Shown here: positions 45,845-54,398 of the stretch, one piece after another
Numbering within the stretch: position 1 is the first letter of the stretch
How the letters are laid out: each line of letters starts with the position of its first letter
Assembly: GCF_000743525.1 (NCBI RefSeq)
Contig: NZ_JQGK01000003.1
Location: 1 to 64,000 of the forward strand
Direction: 5' to 3'
Length of the DNA stretch: 64,000 bases
Source: Sulfurospirillum sp. SCADC
Lineage (GTDB): Bacteria; Campylobacterota; Campylobacteria; Campylobacterales; Sulfurospirillaceae
The notes under the pieces: generated by a model
Told to the model about the DNA's origin: nothing
What the model saw: the letters and a program-made list of their open reading frames with translations, nothing else
Database searches by the model: none
Translations under genes and position numbers: made by a program

Positions 45845-48089
45845 GTTTCAACATCTCGCTTACAAGCTCGTTGACCACGGTTGGGTTGGCTTTTCCACCA
45901 CTGTTTTTAAGCACTTGTCCCACAAAAAAGCCAAAAAGATTGGTATTGCCTGCTTTGTATTTCGCCACATTGTCAGGATTTTTGGCAATGACTTCATCAA
46001 TCATAGGCTTTAATTTCTCAGGATCACTGATTTGTGTCAGCCCTTTGGCTTCAACGATGGCTTTTGGATTGTCCCCAGATGTAGCCATCTCTTCAAAGAC
46101 TTGTTTCGCAATTTTAGTGGAAATCGTTCCCTCATCGATCATTGTGACAAGCTCGGCGATCTCTTTGGCGCTAAATTTTAAGGGTGCTTCCTGTTTGAGT
46201 TCTCTTGACACTTCATTGGCGACGATGTTTGCAAGACTGATGGGACTGTTTACATGTAAAAGTGTTTCCTCGTAAAAATGGGCTAGCACAGCATCGCGCG
46301 CTAGGATATTGGCGATTTCATGGTTGAGCCCAAGCTTTTTCGTGTAGCTATCAAAATATGCTTGCTCCGATTCACTCATAGGGGCGGCAACTCCCTCCAC
46401 GATGGAGGGCTTTTTCGCTTCTGTTTTGGGTGTCGATGGCGCTACTTCTGCCTTTTTAGCCCACGAATCTTTTAGCCCTACGATTTTATTGAACACAGGC
46501 AAATCATCGGTGTAATCAATCGGATCTGCGTAAAAATAGCCTTGTCTCTCAAACTGAAATCTCACATCCGGTTTTTCACTGATAACGGCAGGTTCAACAA
46601 ACGCATTTTGGATTACATGTAAAGAATCAGGATTGAGATCTTCTAAGCCATCAGGTGCTTCGTTAGAGTACAACCGCTCATAGAGTCTGACTTCAACTTT
46701 ATGCGCATGTTTGGCACTGACCCAGTGAATGGCGCTTTTCGTTTTAATATTACTCGTGTCTTCGCCACTTTTGGAGTTGGGATGATACGCTGCTTTGAGT
46801 TCTATGATGGTGCCACTCGCATCTTTCACGATCTCTTTACATGTAAGAATGTACGCATGTTTCAGTCGCACGGGTTGAGTGGGTGTTAAGCGGTAGTAAT
46901 CTGCTGGAGGATTTTCACTAAAATCATCGCGTTCGATGTAAATTTCACGCGCAAAAGGGAGTTTACGTGAGCCCTCTTTGGGGACATCGTGCGGATAGTA
47001 AGAAGCGTCAATCGCTTCTTCGCCCTCATAATTTTCGATGGTCACTTTAAGTGGATCAAGCACGCACATCACGCGCGGTACTTTTTGATTTAAATCGTCA
47101 CGGATGCAAAATTCCAGCTGCGCCACATCGACCATGGAGTTGGCTTTAGCGATGCCGATTTGGTCGCAAAAATTGAGGATAGATTCGGGTGTGTAGCCTC
47201 TTCGTTTGTAGCCTGCGATGGTCGGTAATCGAGGGTCATCCCAGCCATTGACATAACCACCATTGACGAGTTCTAAGAGCTTTCGTTTGCTCATTACGGT
47301 GTAGTTGATGCCAAGGCGTGCAAACTCATTTTGGTACGGGCGAGGGAGTTTTAATTCAAGTTCGTCTAAAACCCAGTCGTAAATATCACGGTTGTTCTCA
47401 AACTCAAGGGTGCAGATCGAGTGCGTCACACCTTCGATGTAGTCGGATAAACAGTGCGCAAAGTCATACATCGGGTAGATGCACCACTCATCGCCGGTTC
47501 TAAAATGATGGGCGTGACGGATGCGGTATAAAAGCGGATCGCGCATTTTCATATTGGCAGCGCTCATGTCGATTTTGGCGCGTAAAACGTGTTCGCCATC
47601 TTTAAACTCACCGTTTTTCATGCGCGCTAAAAGGTCTAAATTTTCTTCAATGCTACGATTCGCATAAACGCTTCGACGACCTGCTTCTTTGATCGTGCCA
47701 CGGTATTCGCGTATCTCTTCTTCATTGAGACTATCCACATAGGCTTTGCCCATTGTGACCAGTTGGACGGCATACTCGTAAATTTTGGGGAAATAATCCG
47801 ATGCAAAGCGTACCTGACCTTCCCACGTAAAGCCAAGCCATGTGACCGCATCTTTAAGCGCTTCCACATAGCGCATGTCTTCGGTCGTTGGGTTCGTGTC
47901 GTCCATTCGGAGGTTACAATGCCCGTGGTAATCACGCGCAATGCCAAAATTGATACAAATAGACTTAGCATGTCCAATGTGGGGAAATCCATTAGGCTCT
48001 GGCGGAAATCGCGTAATGACTTTCGTGTACTTTCCGCTCCTTAAGTCCTCTTCCACAATGGTGCGTAAAAAATCTTTGCTCTCACTCAT
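45837..48089 (-). CDS. glnS: Glutaminyl-tRNA synthetase with C-terminal YqeY domain
   Basis: Charges tRNA-Gln directly. The GlnRS core (about 1-555) has FPPEPNGFPHIGHAKS and the KMSKS-equivalent VMSKRKL; the C-terminal 190 residues (after a Lys/Pro linker) are a YqeY/GatB-tail-like domain, ending GFFVGQVLKNSGGKANP. Deinococcus GlnRS has the same fusion, where it aids tRNA binding. Most Campylobacterota lack GlnRS and use GatCAB, so this is probably acquired. Start ATG 48089 (not TTG 48098). Three TTACATGTAA copies (46250, 46613, 46837). Confidence 0.94.
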   Translation of the reverse strand: MSESKDFLRTIVEEDLRSGKYTKVITRFPPEPNGFPHIGHAKSICINFGIARDYHGHCNLRMDDTNPTTEDMRYVEALKDAVTWLGFTWEGQVRFASDYFPKIYEYAVQLVTMGKAYVDSLNEEEIREYRGTIKEAGRRSVYANRSIEENLDLLARMKNGEFKDGEHVLRAKIDMSAANMKMRDPLLYRIRHAHHFRTGDEWCIYPMYDFAHCLSDYIEGVTHSICTLEFENNRDIYDWVLDELELKLPRPYQNEFARLGINYTVMSKRKLLELVNGGYVNGWDDPRLPTIAGYKRRGYTPESILNFCDQIGIAKANSMVDVAQLEFCIRDDLNQKVPRVMCVLDPLKVTIENYEGEEAIDASYYPHDVPKEGSRKLPFAREIYIERDDFSENPPADYYRLTPTQPVRLKHAYILTCKEIVKDASGTIIELKAAYHPNSKSGEDTSNIKTKSAIHWVSAKHAHKVEVRLYERLYSNEAPDGLEDLNPDSLHVIQNAFVEPAVISEKPDVRFQFERQGYFYADPIDYTDDLPVFNKIVGLKDSWAKKAEVAPSTPKTEAKKPSIVEGVAAPMSESEQAYFDSYTKKLGLNHEIANILARDAVLAHFYEETLLHVNSPISLANIVANEVSRELKQEAPLKFSAKEIAELVTMIDEGTISTKIAKQVFEEMATSGDNPKAIVEAKGLTQISDPEKLKPMIDEVIAKNPDNVAKYKAGNTNLFGFFVGQVLKNSGGKANPTVVNELVSEMLKHV

Positions 48090-48157
48090 TTTCTTCAAAC
48101 CTTTTTGATTGATAACTCTTAGTTATTTGTATTTTACCATTTCGTGTATTAATTAAC

Positions 48158-48180
48158 CCAAAAGCGTCAAATGCTTTTGG
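48158..48180. promoter_or_regulatory. Inverted repeat in the glnS/crp divergent region
   Basis: CCAAAAGC (48158-48165) and GCTTTTGG (48173-48180) form an 8-bp perfect arm pair with a 7-base spacer. It lies between the divergent starts of glnS and the Crp/Fnr gene, so an operator or leader hairpin is more likely than a terminator. It does not match the TTGA-N6-TCAA FNR pattern. Confidence 0.4.
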
Positions 48181-48248
48181 CTTTCCCTAAAGAATCTCTA
48201 ATTGTTATTTGGTTACGATAGACTCAATCAGAACGTAAGGATGAGTCG

Positions 48249-48887
48249 ATGGATCGTATTCGCACCATTTCAATTTTTTCAAAACTCAATGACGCACAGC
48301 TTGAAAAGCTTAAAAAAATTTCGGTCATCAAAAAGTTTAGTGCCAAAGAGATTTTGTTCTACGAAGGCGATGCTCCCATCTATCTTTATGTACTGCTTCA
48401 AGGAACGCTCAAAGTCTACAAAACTAACCACAAAGGACAACAGATCTTCTTGCATCAGTTTTATCCCGGTGGTTTGGTGGCGGAGTTGGCAAATTTTGAG
48501 AACATTCTTTACCCTGCAACCGCGGAGTTTATGAGTGAGAGTGAAGTGCTTCGCATTGACTACAAGGCGTTGGAGCATGATTTTTTTAAAAATCCTGACA
48601 TTTCGTTTGAGATCATCAAATCCCTCATTGCTAAGCATAAAATTTTGATTGATGTGATTCAAAAAGAGGTGATTTTGACCGCCGATGCCAAAGTGGCAAA
48701 GTTTATCTTGGACAATGGGGAACTCTTTAAAACACTCAAAAATACCCAAGTCGCTTCCATTCTTAACCTGACTCCCGAAACACTCTCCCGCACGCTTTCT
48801 AAGTTTAAATCCTCAGGATTTATCGAGCTTGATGACAAGCATCATATTCACGTACTAGACGCGCAAAAATTAGAAGAAGTCTTATAG
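48249..48887 (+). CDS. Crp/Fnr family regulator (Nss-like)
   Basis: The 212 residues have a cyclic-nucleotide-type beta-roll (about 5-120), a dimer helix and a winged helix. It has no cysteine, so it cannot carry the FNR iron-sulfur cluster. The recognition helix reads TPETLSRTLSKF, with the Glu-x-x-Ser-Arg core that in FNR reads TTGA. Such proteins (Nss family in Wolinella, NssR in Campylobacter) respond to nitrate, nitrite or NO. It lies upstream of nrf on the same strand, with a perfect FNR-type palindrome 17 bases after its stop. Confidence 0.85.
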   Translation: MDRIRTISIFSKLNDAQLEKLKKISVIKKFSAKEILFYEGDAPIYLYVLLQGTLKVYKTNHKGQQIFLHQFYPGGLVAELANFENILYPATAEFMSESEVLRIDYKALEHDFFKNPDISFEIIKSLIAKHKILIDVIQKEVILTADAKVAKFILDNGELFKTLKNTQVASILNLTPETLSRTLSKFKSSGFIELDDKHHIHVLDAQKLEEVL

Positions 48888-48903
48888 CCTTATTTACATT
48901 TCA

Positions 48904-48917
48904 TTGACATAGGTCAA
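48904..48917 (+). promoter_or_regulatory. FNR/Nss-type operator upstream of nrfH
   Basis: TTGACATAGGTCAA is a palindromic TTGA-N6-TCAA site, the FNR core. Its centre (48910.5) lies about 41.5 bases before the start point implied by the -10 box at 48940, the classical class II activator position. Both flanking Crp/Fnr genes encode Glu-x-x-Ser-Arg recognition helices that should read this site. Confidence 0.8.
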
Positions 48918-48937
48918 GGTTTTTTTTCGCCTTTCTT

Positions 48938-48945
48938 TATACAAT
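48938..48945 (+). promoter_or_regulatory. Predicted -10 element of the nrfHAIJ promoter
   Basis: TATACAAT follows the FNR-type site with normal class II spacing, implying a start near 48952 and a leader of about 120 bases that includes a TTACATGTAA copy at 49033 and ends in GGAGGAAAT before nrfH. Confidence 0.65.
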
Positions 48946-49032
48946 ACCCCATAGCTTTCACTAGATTATTAGATTCAATTCAAATTAATAATTAGGAGGT
49001 TTTGGTTTTGGTTCGGGTTAGGCGTTGTTGCT

Positions 49033-49042
49033 TTACATGTAA
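49033..49042. repeat. TTACATGTAA copy in the nrfH leader
   Basis: Exact copy of the iterated palindrome in the presumed 5' untranslated region of nrfHAIJ, 32 bases before the GTG start codon. Confidence 0.9.
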
Positions 49043-49074
49043 ATCAAGCAACACAGAACATCAAAGGAGGAAAT

Positions 49075-49608
49075 GTGAAAAAGAGTAATTTCCTAAAGTA
49101 CGCGGCACTCTTTGTTTTTGTCGTAGCCATCGGCTTTTTTGCTTACGTGGTTCACGCATCCAAAGCGCTGTCGTATCTCTCCAGTGATCCAAAAGCCTGT
49201 ATCAACTGTCACGTCATGAATACGCAATACGCAACATGGCAACACAGTTCACACGCTGAACGAGCTGGGTGTATCGATTGTCACTTACCACGCGATAATA
49301 TGGTCAACAAATACATTGCCAAAGCGCGCGATGGGTATAACCATAGTGTTGCATTTACGTTCAATACGTACAAAAATGCGATTAAGATCAGTGACGATGG
49401 TGCGAAGAGAGTTCAGGAGAATTGTATTTCGTGTCATGCAAGTTTAACCTCACAAATGGTTAAAAATGCCGATGCCAATCACAATTATGACGATCCAAGT
49501 GTCGCTACAGGTAGACGCTGTTGGGAGTGTCATAAAGGCGTGCCACACGGCAAAGTCAGAGGTCTTACCACGACACCGAATAATTTGGGTGTTAAAGAAG
49601 TCCAATAG
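49075..49608 (+). CDS. nrfH: Tetrahaem cytochrome c quinol dehydrogenase NrfH
   Basis: Membrane-anchored NapC/NirT-type cytochrome that takes electrons from menaquinol to NrfA. One N-terminal membrane helix (about 7-27) and four CxxCH haem sites (CINCH, CIDCH, CISCH, CWECH) are present. The start is GTG at 49075 with AAAGGAGGAAAT. The 177-residue length is as in Wolinella. Haem attachment needs the NrfI-type system encoded in the same operon. Confidence 0.97.
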   Translation: MKKSNFLKYAALFVFVVAIGFFAYVVHASKALSYLSSDPKACINCHVMNTQYATWQHSSHAERAGCIDCHLPRDNMVNKYIAKARDGYNHSVAFTFNTYKNAIKISDDGAKRVQENCISCHASLTSQMVKNADANHNYDDPSVATGRRCWECHKGVPHGKVRGLTTTPNNLGVKEVQ

Positions 49609-49639
49609 CTTTATTTTTGAAGCGCAATAAAAAGAGTTC

Positions 49640-49703
49640 TGCCTCAAAGAGGCAAGCTTTAGTGCATAGCGCAGCGTAGCTTTAAGAGCTTTGCTTTTAA
49701 AGC
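49640..49703 (+). other. Two hairpins in the nrfH-nrfA gap
   Basis: TGCCTC-aaa-GAGGCA (49640-49654) and GCTTTAA (49679-49685) paired with TTAAAGC (49697-49703) occupy the 123-base gap. Such stems can stabilise the downstream nrfA message or terminate part of the transcription, which could adjust NrfA over NrfH; this is inference. The second resembles the hairpin at about 40646-40664. Confidence 0.5.
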
Positions 49704-49731
49704 GTGTAAAAATAGAAAAGGAAGGTACAAA

Positions 49732-51264
49732 ATGAATAAGTTCAAAGTATTACTGGTTGGCTCATTGGTTGCTATCGGCGCAATGGCATTATTGGCTGGC
49801 AATATCACAGAAAAAGAGAAAGAAAGAGTCGAACTTGCTAAAGCGCCAAGCCAAGCAGGCATCGAGGGCAAAGCCAAAAGCGAAGAGTGGGCAAAGTACT
49901 ATCCACGTCAGTTTGATTCTTGGAAGAAAACCAAAGAGAGCGATAACATTGAAGATATGCTGGCTAAAAAACCGTACCTTGCGGTTGCGTGGGCAGGATA
50001 TGCGTTTTCAAAAGATTACAATGCGCCACGAGGGCATTACTACGCGGTTCAAGACAATGTAAACTCTCTTCGAACGGGCGCTCCTGTGGATGCTAAAACA
50101 GGTCCGTTGCCAACGGCGTGTTGGACATGTAAATCCCCCGACGTTCCTCGTTTGATCGAAGAAGATGGTGAGCTAGAGTATTACACGGGTAAATGGGCAA
50201 AGTATGGTTCACAAGTAGTCAACTCCATCGGTTGCGCAACGTGCCACGATGACAAAACAGCGCAGTTAAGCGTTCGTGTTCCTCATCTCAATCGTGGTCT
50301 TGTCGCAGCTGGACTTAAAAGCTTTGAAGAGTCTACGCACCAAGAGAAACGCTCTTTGGTCTGTGCGCAATGTCACGTAGAGTACTACTTCAAAAAGACA
50401 GAGTGGAAAGATGCGAAAGATGTGAACAAAACCGCGATGGTGGTGACCCTTCCGTATGCTAAAGGTCTCAGCGTTGAATCGATGGAAAAATACTACGATG
50501 AGATCAACTTCTCTGACTGGGTTCATGGCATCTCTAAAACACCGATGATCAAAGCGCAACACCCAGACTGGGAGCTTTGGAGAACGGGAATTCATGGACA
50601 AAAAGGCGTTTCATGTGCGGATTGTCACATGCCGTACACGCAAGAGGGTTCGGTGAAGTATTCCGATCACCAAATTGGAAATCCACTGAAAAATATGGAT
50701 AAAAGTTGTATGAACTGCCACAGAGAGAGCGAAGATAAATTAAGAGGCATCGTTCAACAAAAAGTCGAGCGCAAAGACTTCATGATGGACATCGCGTTTG
50801 ACAACATCGCTAAAGCTCACATCGAGACGGGAAAAGCGATGGAAGTGGGTGCAAGTGATGATGAACTTAAAGAGATCAGAACACTCATTCGTCATGCTCA
50901 ATGGAGAGGCGATATGGCGATTGCGGGTCATGGTGCATTTTTCCATGCTCCTGAAGAGGTTCTAAGACTTTTAGGATCCGCCAACGAGCAAGCACAACAA
51001 GCACGTCTAAAACTGGTCAGCGTTCTTGCCAAACATGGTGTTATGGACTACGTCGCACCTGATTTTGACACGAAAGAGAAAGCACAAAAAATCGCTAAAG
51101 TCGATATGCCAGCATTGATCGCTGAAAAGCTTAAATTTAAAGAGACTCTAGAGAAAGAGTGGAAAAAAGAGGCATCTGCTAAAGGCAGACTCGCTCCAAA
51201 TTCCGTCGCTCTTGATCCTGCAGTCGATAGCAAATCTTCTTACTTCGATAAAAACAAGAAGTAA
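49732..51264 (+). CDS. nrfA: Ammonia-forming cytochrome c nitrite reductase NrfA
   Basis: Periplasmic pentahaem enzyme reducing nitrite to ammonium with six electrons. Signal peptide (about 1-22); the active-site haem is the hallmark CWTCK, followed by four CxxCH sites (CATCH, CAQCH, CADCH, CMNCH). The 510-residue length is typical. Calcium and Lys/Arg/Tyr/His active-site residues appear around the SADCHMPY segment. It works in a membrane complex with NrfH. Confidence 0.98.
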   Translation: MNKFKVLLVGSLVAIGAMALLAGNITEKEKERVELAKAPSQAGIEGKAKSEEWAKYYPRQFDSWKKTKESDNIEDMLAKKPYLAVAWAGYAFSKDYNAPRGHYYAVQDNVNSLRTGAPVDAKTGPLPTACWTCKSPDVPRLIEEDGELEYYTGKWAKYGSQVVNSIGCATCHDDKTAQLSVRVPHLNRGLVAAGLKSFEESTHQEKRSLVCAQCHVEYYFKKTEWKDAKDVNKTAMVVTLPYAKGLSVESMEKYYDEINFSDWVHGISKTPMIKAQHPDWELWRTGIHGQKGVSCADCHMPYTQEGSVKYSDHQIGNPLKNMDKSCMNCHRESEDKLRGIVQQKVERKDFMMDIAFDNIAKAHIETGKAMEVGASDDELKEIRTLIRHAQWRGDMAIAGHGAFFHAPEEVLRLLGSANEQAQQARLKLVSVLAKHGVMDYVAPDFDTKEKAQKIAKVDMPALIAEKLKFKETLEKEWKKEASAKGRLAPNSVALDPAVDSKSSYFDKNKK

Positions 51265-51273
51265 ACTTCATTC

Positions 51274-51297
51274 CGAAGAGAGGGAAACCTCTCTTCG
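51274..51297 (+). other. GNRA-type hairpin between nrfA and nrfI
   Basis: CGAAGAGAGG (51274-51283) pairs perfectly with CCTCTCTTCG (51288-51297) across a GAAA tetraloop. Starting nine bases after the nrfA stop and lacking a U-tract, it looks like an mRNA-stabilising or attenuating element that could keep nrfI expression below nrfA. Confidence 0.65.
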
Positions 51298-51359
51298 TGT
51301 ATGCTATACTTAAACTGCCAATACCGTGGCATCTTAAGTGTGTTATACAAAGGACAAAC

Positions 51360-53735
51360 GTGTTGCTCAAAGTTTTTGGCTCCTACAAAACAACGCTGAT
51401 ACTGCTTTTCTTTTTAGCCGTGGGTGCTGCGATTGCAACGTTTGTGGAAAATGACTTTGGCACAGCGGTAGCTCGTTATTATATTTACAATGCACTCTGG
51501 TATGAAATGCTTTTGGTTCTTGCTGCGATCAATCTTGCCATCACGCTTTACCGCTCCAAAATGATGTTACATGTAAGCCGTTTTACCTTTCATGCGGCGT
51601 TTATTCTCATTCTCATAGGATCAGGTCTCACACGTTATTTTGGCGTGGACGGTGTGATGAAGATACGCGAAGGCTCAAGTTCCAATATCATTTTTTCCAG
51701 TGAAAAAAATGCGGAGATCACGTTACCGTTTGCGCTACACCTCAATGACTTTGAGTTGGAGCGCTACTATGGCAGTCGCTCGCCTTCAGCTTACACCAGC
51801 GATGTTGAGGTGCGAGATGGCAATACAACGCTCGATGCGCAGATTTACATGAACCACACACTAAGCTACAAAGGGTACAAATTTTTTCAAACCTTTTACG
51901 ATCCCGATGAAAAAGGAACGATCCTCTCCGTCACCAAAGACCCAGGTGTTGAAGTGACCTATGTGGGTTATGCACTGCTTTTTTTAGGGCTGATTCTCAA
52001 TCTGTTTGACCCAAAATCGCGCTTTCGTAAGCTCATCTCCGAGGTCAAAAGCAGTTCACTTCTCGTTGTTTTCATGCTTTTGGTTCAAACACCGTTATGG
52101 TGTGAGAGCGAATATGTGCAAACGTATTTGAGTGAGCATCAGGCGAACAGCAAAGAGGTCAGTGACGCGTTTGGAAAGCTGGTCGTGCAGTCGCGCATGG
52201 GGCGCATGAAGCCTTTTGACACCTTAAGCCAAGAGGTACTGTATAAACTGAGCGGTAAAAATAGCCTGTACGATATGGACGCGATGCAAATAGCCCTTGG
52301 CATGCTCTCACACCCCAGTGTCTGGAAAAATCTGCCGATGATTCAGACCAAAACGCCTAAACTTCGAGCACTCATCGGCATTGACAGCGCCCAAAAATTA
52401 GCTTCGTTTGAGGACTTTTTCGACGGGCATCGTTACAAACTAGATGCTGAGCTTCAAAAAGCGCTCGCGATGAAACCGAGCACACGTGGCACCTTTGAAA
52501 ACGATCTGATCAAAGTCGATGAACGTCTGAGCATCGCGTTTATGCTCTACCAAGGCGTGTTGTTTAAAATCTTCCCACTGCCCAACGATGCGAATCACAC
52601 GTGGCTGGCATATGAACAGATGTTTGCGCAAATGGAGGGTGCGGAAGCTGAAAAACTCAAAGAGAGCTCCACCGCATTTATCGAGGCACTCTTTGAGCGT
52701 AATTACGCCAAAGCACTTTTACATGTAAAGACGTTTTCGGATTTTCAAAGCAACTATGGCGCGCAGATTATGCCTTCACCCAAGCACATTCAGATTGAAA
52801 TTTTCTACAACAAACTGATGCTTTTTGAGCGATTGACCTTGGCGTATGTGCTGTTAGGGTTAACGCTTTTAGTCGTTGCTTTTGGGCGTGTTTTTGCTCC
52901 CAATACCTTTACATGTAAACTCACGCAACCGCTCTTTTTCATCGTGGCATTGCTGTTTGTCGTGCATACCTGTGGACTCGCACTGCGTTGGTACATCAGC
53001 GGACACGCACCTCTGAGCGATACCTACGAGTCCATCGTTTACATCGCGTGGTCGTGTCTGCTTTTTTGCATGCTTTTCTTGCGTCGTTCGTTGTTTGCCC
53101 TTTCAGGTTCGGTGATGATGGCGGGCATCTTTATGTTTGTTGCACATCTTGGGCACATCGACCCTGAGATCACCAATCTTGTACCCGTGCTCAAATCGTT
53201 TTGGCTTTCGGTGCATGTCTCCATCATTACGGCGAGTTACGGTTTTTTAGCGCTGGGGTGTGCGTTGGGATTGTTCACGCTCATCCTCTTTACATGTAAA
53301 CGCTCAATCAAGATCGTTGCCACCATTAAACACCTCACTGCCATCAATGAAATCACCCTGATTTTGGGCTTGAGCCTCTTGGTCATCGGTAACTTTTTAG
53401 GTGGCATTTGGGCGAATGAGTCGTGGGGGCGTTATTGGGGTTGGGACCCGAAGGAAACATGGGCGTATATCTCTATTTTGGTCTATGCGATCATTTTACA
53501 TGTAAGGCTTGTGCCACGGTTTTATTCGCACTATCTTTTTGCAGTGCTTTCCCTTTTAGGCTTTGCCTCCATACTGATGACCTACTTTGGTGTGAACTTT
53601 TACTTAGCTGGCATGCACTCCTACGCCACGGGCGATCCTGTGCCGATTCCACTTTGGGTCTACGTCTGCAGTGGCGTTGTTCTGAGCTTAATCGCTCTTT
53701 CGTATAAAAATAAAAATTTAAAGGAAGAAAAATGA
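51360..53735 (+). CDS. nrfI: Cytochrome c synthetase NrfI (CcsBA-type fusion)
   Basis: System II haem lyase that attaches haem to nrf cytochromes. ResB-like N-terminal half (several membrane segments plus a periplasmic domain) is fused to a CcsA half with the tryptophan-rich haem motif WGRYWGWDPKETW (about 715) and flanking His residues. NrfI in Wolinella is adapted to CxxCK, matching NrfA here. I favour GTG 51360 (AAAGGA upstream; 791 residues) over ATG 51297. It carries five TTACATGTAA copies (51567, 52719, 52909, 53290, 53496), the highest density in the window. Confidence 0.93.
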   Translation: MLLKVFGSYKTTLILLFFLAVGAAIATFVENDFGTAVARYYIYNALWYEMLLVLAAINLAITLYRSKMMLHVSRFTFHAAFILILIGSGLTRYFGVDGVMKIREGSSSNIIFSSEKNAEITLPFALHLNDFELERYYGSRSPSAYTSDVEVRDGNTTLDAQIYMNHTLSYKGYKFFQTFYDPDEKGTILSVTKDPGVEVTYVGYALLFLGLILNLFDPKSRFRKLISEVKSSSLLVVFMLLVQTPLWCESEYVQTYLSEHQANSKEVSDAFGKLVVQSRMGRMKPFDTLSQEVLYKLSGKNSLYDMDAMQIALGMLSHPSVWKNLPMIQTKTPKLRALIGIDSAQKLASFEDFFDGHRYKLDAELQKALAMKPSTRGTFENDLIKVDERLSIAFMLYQGVLFKIFPLPNDANHTWLAYEQMFAQMEGAEAEKLKESSTAFIEALFERNYAKALLHVKTFSDFQSNYGAQIMPSPKHIQIEIFYNKLMLFERLTLAYVLLGLTLLVVAFGRVFAPNTFTCKLTQPLFFIVALLFVVHTCGLALRWYISGHAPLSDTYESIVYIAWSCLLFCMLFLRRSLFALSGSVMMAGIFMFVAHLGHIDPEITNLVPVLKSFWLSVHVSIITASYGFLALGCALGLFTLILFTCKRSIKIVATIKHLTAINEITLILGLSLLVIGNFLGGIWANESWGRYWGWDPKETWAYISILVYAIILHVRLVPRFYSHYLFAVLSLLGFASILMTYFGVNFYLAGMHSYATGDPVPIPLWVYVCSGVVLSLIALSYKNKNLKEEK

Positions 53736-54382
53736 AAAAATTGTGTTTAACGTTGGCAACCTTCGCCTGTAGTTTAGCCCTGCACGCAGGCGATGTTTTT
53801 GAAGGTGTGGTCGTCGATACGCTCAATGGTGGTGGTTACACCTACCTACAGATTGACGATACCAAGAAAAAATACTGGGTTGCGGTAGAGGGAACCAAGG
53901 TTGAAAAAGGAACGGAAGTGCGTTTCACCGAAGAGTTACGTGCCAAGAATTTTGAGAGTAAATCGCTTAACCGCACGTTTGATGAGATCGTCTTTGCTTC
54001 CAACCTTCAGTACCGCACCAATGTTCCTGAAAAAGGCAATCTTGCTCTTGTGAGCGAGCAGGTCAAAGAGTCTCCGTATAAACAAAAGGATACCATGAGT
54101 GTTAAAGAAGCGTGGGAAAAACGTGCCAGTTTGAAAGATAAAACGATTGCGATTCGAGGTAAGGTTGTGAAAGCTTCTCCGAATATTTTGGGTCAAAATT
54201 GGATTCATATTCAAGATGGTACGGGTGAGGGAAGTGAAGTTGGGCGCATTGTTTTTACCTCCAAAGAGCTTCCTAAAGTTGGGGACATCGTGACCGCAAA
54301 AGGTGTCGTGAGCGTGGATAAAGACTTTGGTTCGGGCTATTTTTACAAGATCATTGTGCAAAATGCTACCTTTAGCAAATAA
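53732..54382 (+). CDS. nrfJ: Periplasmic protein NrfJ
   Basis: The fourth gene of an nrfHAIJ operon, overlapping nrfI by ATGA. The 216 residues have a signal peptide (about 1-20) and two OB-fold-like nucleic-acid/ligand-binding-type beta barrels (about 22-85 and 125-210; IAIRGKVVKASPN in the second). NrfJ in Wolinella has no established biochemical role. The name relies on operon position and size. Confidence 0.75.
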   Translation: MKKLCLTLATFACSLALHAGDVFEGVVVDTLNGGGYTYLQIDDTKKKYWVAVEGTKVEKGTEVRFTEELRAKNFESKSLNRTFDEIVFASNLQYRTNVPEKGNLALVSEQVKESPYKQKDTMSVKEAWEKRASLKDKTIAIRGKVVKASPNILGQNWIHIQDGTGEGSEVGRIVFTSKELPKVGDIVTAKGVVSVDKDFGSGYFYKIIVQNATFSK

Positions 54383-54398
54383 ACTTTAAAGAGTAACG

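Noticed and set aside
48158-48180. The glnS/crp inverted repeat as a terminator
   Set aside because: It lies between two divergent starts, where no transcript ends, and lacks a T-run.
51297-51359. ATG 51297 as the nrfI start
   Set aside because: It is the last base of the intercistronic hairpin and has no ribosome-binding site; GTG 51360 with AAAGGA upstream fits better.
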